Shown piece after piece: positions 18,937 to 25,096 of a stretch of 64,000 bases of DNA. The DNA lies in contig NZ_CP023702.1 in NCBI RefSeq assembly GCF_008704555.1, positions 3,658,001-3,722,000 on the forward strand. Reading direction: 5' to 3'. Each line of letters opens with the position of its first letter. Position 1 is the stretch's first letter. The position numbers were made by a program, and so were the translations under genes. The notes under the pieces are model-generated. The model was given only the letters and a program-made list of their open reading frames with translations. It was not told the DNA's origin and made no database searches. This DNA is from Streptomyces nitrosporeus (GTDB lineage Bacteria > Actinomycetota > Actinomycetes > Streptomycetales > Streptomycetaceae).

Positions 18937-19021
18937 GGTAGCGTGTCCGAGCGGCCGAAGGAGCTCGCCTCGAAAGCGAGTGTGGGGAAACTCACCGAGG
19001 GTTCAAATCCCTCCGCTACCG
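18937..19021 (+). tRNA. tRNA-Ser(CGA)
   Basis: An 85-base class II tRNA. The acceptor GGTAGCG pairs with CGCTACC and is followed by discriminator G. The anticodon stem CTCGC/GCGAG carries loop CTCGAAA with anticodon CGA at 18971-18973. It has a long variable arm and T-arm GAGGG-TTCAAAT-CCCTC. CCA is not encoded. It reads UCG serine codons. Confidence 0.97.
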
Positions 19022-19027
19022 CTCTAC

Positions 19028-19058
19028 GAAGGGCCCGGCGCAGTGCGCCGGGCCCTTC
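19028..19058 (+). terminator. Hairpin terminator of tRNA-Ser(CGA)
   Basis: GAAGGGCCCGGCGC and GCGCCGGGCCCTTC form a perfect 14-bp stem with a 3-base loop, 7 bases after the tRNA. There is no long T-tract, as is common in streptomycetes. Confidence 0.85.
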
Positions 19059-19423
19059 GGGCGTCTTCGGGGCGTTCCCCGGGCGAACGGACGCGGCCCC
19101 GGCTCCTGGTCGGAGCCGGGGCCGCGGGCCGGGCGCCGCCCGTACCGCCGGGCGCCGCCTGTGCCGAGGTCGGGGGAGGCGGCATCGGGGGGACAAGCCG
19201 CCTCCCCCGGTGAGAACGGGAACCGGTCCACGCCGCGGTCAGGGGGAAGTCGCGCGGCGGGGGCCTCGGGGCCCCGTCCCTGGCCCGCCGCATGGATGCC
19301 ATGAGCGGGCCTGTCTCCCATACTGCTCCTCGGCCAAAGCCGCGGCACGGGGCAAAGGACCCGAAAACGCAGGTCCTTGGTCCCGGGATGTCGCACCTGC
19401 GAGCGAGCGCAGCCCCTGGATAA
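19059..19423. other. Non-coding stretch between tRNA-Ser and the IS element
   Basis: About 365 bases with no credible gene. It contains a second strong inverted repeat (GGGGGAGGCGGC facing GCCGCCTCCCCC across about 13 bases, near 19173-19209). It ends at the TAA that forms the left target duplication of the IS element. Confidence 0.6.
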
Positions 19424-19441
19424 CTGATCGTTTCAGAATGA
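19424..19441. repeat. Left terminal inverted repeat of the IS element
   Basis: CTGATCGTTTCAGAATGA is an exact inverted match to the right end. Directly outside is TAA, repeated beyond the right end. The transposase stop codon lies within this repeat. Confidence 0.93.
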
Positions 19442-20241
19442 GGTCCGAAGGCGGCGGAGGCAGATAAGGCTGCAGGCCAGGTCGAGCAACCCCTGGTGGA
19501 GATCGGCGCGGCGTTCGTAGCGGGTGCGGAGCCGTTTGAACTGGTGGAGCCAGGCGAATGCGCGCTCGACCACCCAGCGGACCTTGCCCAGTCCGGAGCC
19601 GTGGGCGACGCCCCGTCGGGCGATCATGGGCTTGATGCCGCATTTCCACAGCAAGCGGCGGTACTTGTCGAAGTCGTAGCCACGGTCGGCGTACAGACGC
19701 CTGGGTTTGAGGCGGGGACGTCCCCGAGCTCCCCGAATCGGCGGAACCGACTCGAGCAGGGGCAGGAGCTGGGTGACGTCGTGCCGGTTGCCGCCGGTGA
19801 GCGTCACGGCGAGCGGGGTTCCGTAGCGGTCGACGATCAGATGGTGCTTGGAGCCGGGACGGGCACGGTCGACCGGCGAGGGGCCAACGTGCTCCCCCCT
19901 TTGAGGGCCCGCACGTGCGATCCGTCCACGGAGCAGTCGTCCAGGTCCAGCAGGTCGGCGCGGCGAAGCTCGGCCAGCAGGGCAGCATGCAGGCGTGGCC
20001 AGACACCGGCTTCGGTCCAGTCCCGCAGCCGGCGCCAGGCCGTCACGCCGGAACAGCCCACGGTCTCCGCGGGGACGTCCCGCCAGGCGACACCCGTCCG
20101 CAGCACGAACAGGACGCCAGCGAGTGCCGTTCGGTCAGGAACACGCAACCGCCCGGGATGTCGGTGGCGTCGTTCGGGAGCGGGTGGCAGCAAGGGGGCC
20201 ACCCGCTCCCACAGGTCGTCCGGAACAAGATCAGCACGCAC
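19433..20241 (-). CDS. IS5/IS427-type transposase, OrfA-OrfB joined by -1 frameshift
   Basis: DDE transposase made from two frames. OrfA starts at the GTG at 20241 (MRADLVPDDLWERVAPLLPP) and reads DDCSVDGSHVRALKGG. At the six-G run (19894-19899 on the plus strand, within AAAGGGGGGAGC) a -1 slip continues into OrfB: EHVGPSPVDRARPGSKHH, then LTGGNRHDVTQLLPLL. OrfB supplies YADRGYD and VERAFAWLHQFKRL. The three acidic catalytic positions fall in VDGS, ADRGYD and VERAF. Without the slip OrfA stops soon after, at the TGA following PVPAPSTI. Programmed -1 frameshifting is established for the IS427 group, so this is probably functional rather than broken. Confidence 0.88.
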
Positions 20242-20338
20242 CCGGACACCTTCCCGACCAAGATCGTCGAGGTCAAGTCCCGCGGCATCTCATCGTGATT
20301 TGAGCGCAGGGTCTGGCGTCGTTCGCCGGATCGAGCGC

Positions 20339-20827
20339 TCAGCCTGAGGCGCCCTCCAGCGGAAGGTGGTCTCGGTAGTACTGCGACTCCAACCACTCCT
20401 CCTTCACGAAGAGCGGACGTGTCAGGCGCGCCGTCCCGACCGGCTGCGAGCGCAGAAGAACCCCGAGGTCAGTCAGGGACAGTGAGTCATCAGGCGTGTA
20501 GAGCACCCAGTTCCCATGCTCCGCAGCGTGGTCCAGCAGGAACTGCTGGCCCTGCTCCGGATCGCTTCCTGCCAGCGGGAAGCCAGACAGGAAGACCTGC
20601 GGACCGGTGACGGCATCCAGCGCAACGCAGGCGAGCTTGCCCGCGTCGTAGAACGCTTTGACCCCATCCGGGAAGTCCTCCTGCGCATACGGACCGCCAA
20701 CCCGTTCCTGCGGTCCAGGGGCCAAAAGTGCTTGGGCGACCTCGGCTGGAGACATCCCGAACTGCAACGGACCCACGCCGGCTCCCGACCGCAGCTCCCA
20801 GCACTCCCGCTCCGCATCCGTGCCCAT
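20339..20827 (-). CDS. Passenger gene inside the IS element, unknown function
   Basis: A 162-residue acidic cytoplasmic protein, not a recognised transposition gene. The ATG at 20827 follows AGGAG at 7 bases and gives MGTDAERECWELRSGAGVGP. Further features are LQFGMSPAEVAQALL near residue 20, then GVKAFYDAGKLACVALDAVT, LDHAAEHGNWVLYTPDD and SLTDLGVLLRSQPVG. The G-x-L-x-FGMSPAEV opening is seen in small proteins that accompany contact-toxin or immunity loci, but this is only a resemblance. It lies between the transposase and the right terminal repeat, with a 97-base gap to the transposase start. Confidence 0.75.
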   Translation of the reverse strand: MGTDAERECWELRSGAGVGPLQFGMSPAEVAQALLAPGPQERVGGPYAQEDFPDGVKAFYDAGKLACVALDAVTGPQVFLSGFPLAGSDPEQGQQFLLDHAAEHGNWVLYTPDDSLSLTDLGVLLRSQPVGTARLTRPLFVKEEWLESQYYRDHLPLEGASG

Positions 20828-20953
20828 CCACCCACTCCTGCGTTCAACCGGTCCGGATTTGCTTCTGTTGCTCAGGCCGCATGCGTACGGCCATGGGCCA
20901 AGATGCCAACTCAGCTGCCCAAGTGCCAACGGGGGTGCTGCTCTCGGCCGGAG

Positions 20954-20971
20954 TCATTCTGAAACGATCAG
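20954..20971. repeat. Right terminal inverted repeat of the IS element
   Basis: TCATTCTGAAACGATCAG is the exact reverse complement of the left end, followed by TAA. It lies about 127 bases before the passenger ATG and 64 bases before the small membrane protein start at 21036. Confidence 0.93.
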
Positions 20972-21035
20972 TAAGACCGTGTGTACGACTAGACTCACCG
21001 TCTGCACAGATGGTCGGCGGGGAGAGGCGGGGGCT

Positions 21036-21200
21036 GTGGCGCAGGCGAGGAAGATCGCGCTCTACGTGGTGGTGGTCTTCGTGCTGTACACGATCATCAC
21101 GTCTCCCGCCCGCGCCGCCGATCTCGTCCAGGTCGGGTTCGAAGGCGTGTCCAGCGCCGCACAGGGGGTCGGGGACTTCATGTCGGAGCTGGTGAACTGA
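21036..21200 (+). CDS. Small single-helix membrane protein
   Basis: A 54-residue protein: VAQARKIALYVVVVFVLYTI gives a clear membrane helix at residues about 6-25. An Ala/Arg turn and an amphipathic tail (LVQVGFEGVSSAAQGVGDFM) follow. The GTG at 21036 has a GGAGAGG site upstream. It is conserved in position next to the Dabb gene in streptomycetes as far as I recall. The IS element ends only 64 bases upstream, so its native promoter may be displaced or supplied by the IS end. Function is unknown. Confidence 0.7.
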   Translation: MAQARKIALYVVVVFVLYTIITSPARAADLVQVGFEGVSSAAQGVGDFMSELVN

Positions 21201-21285
21201 CCGCCGACCGGGCGTGCGGCGGTACCGCTTCCCGTTTCCGGCCCGGTCCCACCCAGTTCCGGACGAAAGACCCCAGGAGAACCCC

Positions 21286-21579
21286 ATGATCCGCCATCTG
21301 GTCCTGTTCAAGCTGAACGACGGCGTCGAGCGGGACGATCCGCGGGTCGTCGCCGGCGCCGAGGCCTTCCGCGCGCTCGGGGAGAAGATCCCGGAGGTGG
21401 AGTTCTGGGAGTGCGCCTGGAACATCACCGACCGGCCGATCGCCTACGACTTCGCGATCAACTCGGCGGTGGCGGACGAGGACTCCCTGAAGCGCTACAT
21501 CGGACATCCGGAGCACCAGGCAGTCGCCGGACAGTGGCGCGAGTTCGCCACTTGGGTGATCGCGGACTACCCCTTCTGA
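21286..21579 (+). CDS. Dabb-family (stress-responsive alpha/beta barrel) protein
   Basis: A 97-residue dimeric alpha/beta-barrel (Dabb/Pfam stress-responsive A/B barrel) protein. It begins MIRHLVLFKLNDGVERDDPR and includes WECAWNITDRPIAYDFAINS, SLKRYIGHPEHQAVAGQWRE and the closing WVIADYPF. Length and pattern match the family, and the conserved His lies in GHPEHQ. A good AGGAG site precedes the ATG. Biochemical roles vary within the family; a stress link is suggested by its position just before sigF. Confidence 0.88.
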   Translation: MIRHLVLFKLNDGVERDDPRVVAGAEAFRALGEKIPEVEFWECAWNITDRPIAYDFAINSAVADEDSLKRYIGHPEHQAVAGQWREFATWVIADYPF

Positions 21580-21764
21580 GCCCTTCCCCGCCCCACGCCC
21601 GGCCCCCCGCCCTTCAGCGGAGGGGCTTTCCGGCATGTTTAAACCGAATTCACCCTCAACACGGCTCTATGCGGTGCTTGCACACAGCCGACATGTCTTG
21701 TGATGCTATGACCGCTTTTGACGAATGAGTTGACCGTAGTTGACCGCAAAGGGGTGGCGACACC

Positions 21765-22622
21765 GTGCCGGCCAGTACAGCGCCTCAAGTCCCGCCCCAG
21801 AACGTCCAGACCGACGAGGCCCGGTCGGTGACGCCCGGGACCCCCGCGCCCGGCAGGACCAGGGGCGCGGACACCAGGGCCCTCACCCAGGTGCTCTTCG
21901 GGCGCCTCAAGGACCTCGAACCGGGCACCCCGGAGCACGACAGGGTGCGTACCGCGCTGATCGAGGCGAACCTGCCTCTCGTACGGTACGCGGCGGCACG
22001 TTTCCGCAGCCGCAACGAGCCGATGGAGGACGTCGTCCAGGTCGGCACGATCGGCCTGATCAACGCCATCGACCGCTTCGACCCGGAACGCGGTGTCCAG
22101 TTCCCGACGTTCGCCATGCCCACCGTGGTGGGCGAGATCAAGCGCTACTTCCGGGACAACGTGCGCACCGTCCACGTGCCGCGCCGGCTGCACGAGCTCT
22201 GGGTGCAGGTCACCGGCGCCACCGAGGACCTGACGACCGCCCACGGGCGCTCCCCGACCACCGCCGAGATCGCCCAGCGGCTGAAGATCTCGGAGGAGGA
22301 GGTGCTCGCCTGCATCGAGGCGGGCCGCTCCTACCACGCGACCTCCCTGGAAGCCGCGCAGGAGGGCGACGGGCTGCCCGGCCTGCTGGACCGGCTCGGT
22401 TACGAGGACCCGGCGCTCGCCGGGGTCGAACACCGCGACCTGGTACGGCATCTGCTCGTCCAGCTGCCCGAGCGGGAGCAGCGGATCCTGCTGCTGCGCT
22501 ACTACAACAACCTGACGCAGTCGCAGATCAGCGCCGAGCTCGGCGTCTCGCAGATGCATGTGTCAAGGCTTCTGGCCAGAAGTTTCGCCCGGCTGCGATC
22601 CGCAAACAGGATCGAGGCGTAA
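21765..22622 (+). CDS. sigF: RNA polymerase sigma factor, SigF/SigB-type
   Basis: A 285-residue group 3 (SigB/SigF/SpoIIAC-like) sigma factor, probably the sporulation factor SigF by position beside sigN and tadA. Region 2 contains [20 protein letters not shown] and [20 protein letters not shown]. Region 3 follows [20 protein letters not shown]. Region 4 has the helix-turn-helix [20 protein letters not shown]. The N-terminal 40 residues are Pro/Thr-rich. The start is the GTG at 21765 with AAAGGGG upstream. Two GTTGACC repeats (21729-21744) lie in its leader. Activity would normally be set by an RsbW-type anti-sigma factor; one such ATPase lies at 59915 but is not adjacent. Confidence 0.9.
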   Translation: MPASTAPQVPPQNVQTDEARSVTPGTPAPGRTRGADTRALTQVLFGRLKDLEPGTPEHDRVRTALIEANLPLVRYAAARFRSRNEPMEDVVQVGTIGLINAIDRFDPERGVQFPTFAMPTVVGEIKRYFRDNVRTVHVPRRLHELWVQVTGATEDLTTAHGRSPTTAEIAQRLKISEEEVLACIEAGRSYHATSLEAAQEGDGLPGLLDRLGYEDPALAGVEHRDLVRHLLVQLPEREQRILLLRYYNNLTQSQISAELGVSQMHVSRLLARSFARLRSANRIEA

Positions 22623-22761
22623 CCGGAACGGGTAGACCGTACCGAGGTATTTCACGGGGTTCAAAAGCCCCACACCCCCTGTTTCCTGCGCAGTTTCACC
22701 GCTGACTTGTCGACTTGTCACTACAGCGTGTTGCCGACATGTGACATTCTGCTGGAACCGC

Positions 22762-22795
22762 GTTTGCCGCAGCCCCACCTCCGGTATCCAGGTGG
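22762..22795 (+). promoter_or_regulatory. Candidate SigB/F/N-type promoter of sigN with overlapping inverted repeat
   Basis: GTTTGC, a 14-base spacer and CGGTAT fit the GTTT/GGGTAT pattern of SigB-class promoters. The -10 lies inside CCACCT/AGGTGG (22775-22795), which extends to GCAGCC/GGCTGC. This fits autoregulation of sigN but is inferred from the sequence only. Confidence 0.5.
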
Positions 22796-22855
22796 AGGCT
22801 GCGTTCCTCCGATGGTCGTGGCCACCGCGACCGTCCGCGACCTCAAGGGGGTGGC

Positions 22856-23719
22856 ATGTCCGCAGACCAGGGCAGCTCGAAGGTGCTCACGCTCACGAAG
22901 AGCGTGCCGGCACCCGCCGTGCTCACCAGCTCGTCGGAAGCCATCGACACCCGCACGCTGTCCCGCTCCCTGTTCCTGCGGCTCGCCGCACTGGGCCCCT
23001 GCGGCCCGGACGGGAGGGAAAGCCCGGAGCGGGCGTACGTGCGGGACACGCTCATCGAACTCAACCTCCCTCTCGTGCGGTACGCGGCGGCACGTTTCCG
23101 CAGCCGCAACGAACCGATGGAGGACATCGTCCAGGTCGGCACGATCGGCCTGATCAAGGCGATCGACCGCTTCGACTGCGAGCGGGGGGTGGAGTTCCCC
23201 ACCTTCGCGATGCCGACGGTCGTGGGGGAGATCAAGCGTTTCTTCCGCGACACCTCGTGGTCGGTGCGGGTGCCGCGCCGGCTCCAGGAGCTCCGGCTCG
23301 CGCTCACCAAGGCGAGTGACGAGCTCGCCCAGAAGCTGGACCGGTCGCCGACGGTCCCGGAGCTGGCCAAGGCGCTCGGGGTGTCCGAGGAGGACGTGGT
23401 CGACGGTCTGGCCGTCGGCAACGCCTACACGGCCTCCTCGCTGGACTCCCCGTCCCCCGAGGACGACGGCGGCGAGGGCTCCCTGGCGGACCGCCTGGGG
23501 TACGAGGACGCCGCGCTGGAGGGTGTCGAGTACCGCGAGTCGCTGAAGCCGCTGCTGGCCAAGCTGCCGCCCCGGGAGCGGCAGATCATCATGCTGCGCT
23601 TCTTCGCCAACATGACCCAGTCGCAGATCGGCGAGGAGGTCGGCATCTCGCAGATGCACGTCTCACGGCTGCTGACCCGGACCCTCACCCAGCTCAGGGA
23701 AGGGCTCATCGCCGACTGA
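22856..23719 (+). CDS. sigN: RNA polymerase sigma factor, SigN-like (SigB family)
   Basis: A 287-residue group 3 sigma factor closely related to the preceding SigF. Residues [20 protein letters not shown] are identical in both. Region 2 has [20 protein letters not shown], region 3 has SWSVRVPRRLQELRLALTKA, and the region 4 helix-turn-helix reads [20 protein letters not shown]. The ATG at 22856 follows GGGGGTGG. The sigF-sigN order matches what I know for streptomycetes, where SigN acts in aerial growth. The pair arose by duplication; intervening DNA carries a candidate SigB-type promoter. Confidence 0.88.
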   Translation: MSADQGSSKVLTLTKSVPAPAVLTSSSEAIDTRTLSRSLFLRLAALGPCGPDGRESPERAYVRDTLIELNLPLVRYAAARFRSRNEPMEDIVQVGTIGLIKAIDRFDCERGVEFPTFAMPTVVGEIKRFFRDTSWSVRVPRRLQELRLALTKASDELAQKLDRSPTVPELAKALGVSEEDVVDGLAVGNAYTASSLDSPSPEDDGGEGSLADRLGYEDAALEGVEYRESLKPLLAKLPPRERQIIMLRFFANMTQSQIGEEVGISQMHVSRLLTRTLTQLREGLIAD

Positions 23720-23949
23720 GCGGCACGGGCCGGGCGGCACACATACCGCCGGCGCGGCGTTCCCCGCAGGGCGCCGCGCCGGGCGTACGGCGGTACGACC
23801 GCCGGGGCAACCCTGACCGCTGCCCCGACGGCCGTACCGTGCTCGGGATCCCGGGACGGCGGCGCGGGCGCTGCCGCCCCGGGAGGGGTGCCGGAGGGGC
23901 CGGAGCCCGGCCGGCGGGCAGTCCCCGGGCCGGGATCCGTCCGCCCCGG

Positions 23950-24165
23950 TCAGCCGAGGGCGAGCCAGGCGACGGCGCCGAGTACCACGATGACCGCGAC
24001 GATCGCCACGATCACCCCGGCCTTCGGGCCGGAGGAGGCCGCGGCCGTCTGCTGCCTGCGCTGCGGCTCTCCGTCGTCGACGAACGCGCGGAACATCTGC
24101 GTGCTGCCCGCCGGGTCGTGAGAGCCCTCGGGGCCCGGCTGCGGGGCGTGGGGGTTGTGTGCCAT
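23950..24165 (-). CDS. Small tail-anchored membrane protein
   Basis: A 71-residue protein with a hydrophilic N-terminus (MAHNPHAPQPGPEGSHDPAG) and one C-terminal membrane helix (AGVIVAIVAVIVVLGAVAWL). The ATG at 24165 is preceded by AGGGTCC, a weak ribosome site. This architecture is common among uncharacterised actinobacterial proteins. It stands alone between sigN and the MarR operon. Function is unknown. Confidence 0.7.
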   Translation of the reverse strand: MAHNPHAPQPGPEGSHDPAGSTQMFRAFVDDGEPQRRQQTAAASSGPKAGVIVAIVAVIVVLGAVAWLALG

Positions 24166-24485
24166 GGCCCAGGACCCTAGCGAACTCGGCACGACCTCCC
24201 AACCCCCGGGTCTCCGGCGGGCGATGACCCGGAGCGCCCGCGACAGGCCCCGCCCCGTCGCACGGGCCGGCGCGCACCGGGCGCGCGGCCCCTTGTCCAC
24301 GCTCCCCCTCCCGGGCTCCCGGCGGCGCCCGGGGCGGCTCCCCGGCACCGCCCCGAGCGCCCCGGACGGCATCCGGGATGTGTCCGGGAACACACCGCCG
24401 ACCCGGTGCACGCTGTGCGCTGGGGCCTTGACCGGGACCCGGCGGAGGCTTTTGCGTTCCTTTACTTCTGCAAGCCCCTTTTAGT
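24166..24485. other. Non-coding stretch upstream of the MarR operon
   Basis: No convincing gene. The last 70 bases become clearly A/T-richer (TTTTGCGTTCCTTTACTT) and lead into the operator/promoter region of the MarR operon. Confidence 0.55.
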
Positions 24486-24528
24486 TTGCCTGCGGCAACC
24501 AACCGCTTCTATCGTTGCCCTAAGCAAC
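24486..24528 (+). promoter_or_regulatory. Promoter with two MarR-type operators (TTGC-N5-GCAA)
   Basis: Two palindromes of identical architecture lie in front of the MarR gene: TTGCCTGCGGCAA at 24486-24498 and GTTGCCCTAAGCAAC at 24514-24528. A possible promoter, TTGCCT, 18 bases, TATCGT, overlaps both, so a dimer on either site would block polymerase. The positions suit negative autoregulation of marR and the downstream exporter operon (inference). Confidence 0.65.
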
Positions 24529-24560
24529 AAGATGCACCCGGGAGACACCAGGAGGGACCG

Positions 24561-25073
24561 GTGGCCGCACGGAGCCGGTACGAAGAACTGGCCCGTCAGA
24601 TCAGCGCCGTCGGAGCCGTCAAACGGGGCCTCGCCCGCATCCTGCCCGCCGAGTGTCCCGGTGGCTCGGCCACCGTGCTGACGCTGCTGAACAAGTACGG
24701 CGAGATGCGGATCACGCGCCTGGCCGAACTCCTGGCCGTGGACATGTCGGTGACCAGCCGTCATGTGGCCCACGCCGTGGAGAACGGCTGGCTGGAGCGG
24801 CTCGCGGACCCGACGGACAAGCGGTCCCGCATCCTGCGGCTGACCCCCGCGGGCGTGGAACTGCTCGACGACCTGAACCGGCGGACGACCGAGATGTTCG
24901 CCCGCAACCTCACCGACTGGACCGACGAGGAAGTCGGACAACTCAACACGTTGCTGTCCCGGCTGCGCGACAGTTTCTCCTGCCGCGGCACCGGTGGATG
25001 CGTCCCCGGGAAGCACAGCGGCGACTGCCGCGCCGGGCACAGCGACGACTCGTACACCCGTACACCCGTGTAA
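24561..25073 (+). CDS. MarR-family transcriptional regulator
   Basis: A 170-residue winged-helix regulator. The recognition region is MRITRLAELLAVDMSVTSRH, followed by the wing (LADPTDKRSRILRLTPAGVE). The flanking dimerisation helices are standard. The C-terminal 30 residues are Cys/His-rich (CRGTGGCVPGKHSGDCRAGH), which is unusual and could bind metal or sense oxidation. The GTG at 24561 has GGAGGG 5 bases before it. It is the first gene of a run with the exporter and YceI protein and has two likely operators upstream. Confidence 0.92.
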   Translation: MAARSRYEELARQISAVGAVKRGLARILPAECPGGSATVLTLLNKYGEMRITRLAELLAVDMSVTSRHVAHAVENGWLERLADPTDKRSRILRLTPAGVELLDDLNRRTTEMFARNLTDWTDEEVGQLNTLLSRLRDSFSCRGTGGCVPGKHSGDCRAGHSDDSYTRTPV

Positions 25074-25096
25074 CAGAAGCAAAGACAAGGAACTCC

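Larger units (their letters stand above)
19424..20971 (-). mobile_element. 1548-bp IS5-family (IS427-type) element with a passenger gene
   Basis: The element is bounded by perfect 18-bp terminal inverted repeats (CTGATCGTTTCAGAATGA and its reverse complement) and flanked by direct TAA on both sides (19421-19423 and 20972-20974), a probable 3-bp target duplication. It contains a transposase in two overlapping phases and a separate 162-codon gene on the same strand. Typical IS427-group elements are about 0.8-0.9 kb with only the transposase, so this one is about 0.65 kb longer. Perfect ends and an uninterrupted transposase suggest a recent arrival that may still be mobile. Confidence 0.88.

Noticed and set aside
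19433..19899. Transposase called as a broken pseudogene
   Set aside because: The phase change is a -1 shift at a G-run typical of this IS group and restores a full DDE protein.
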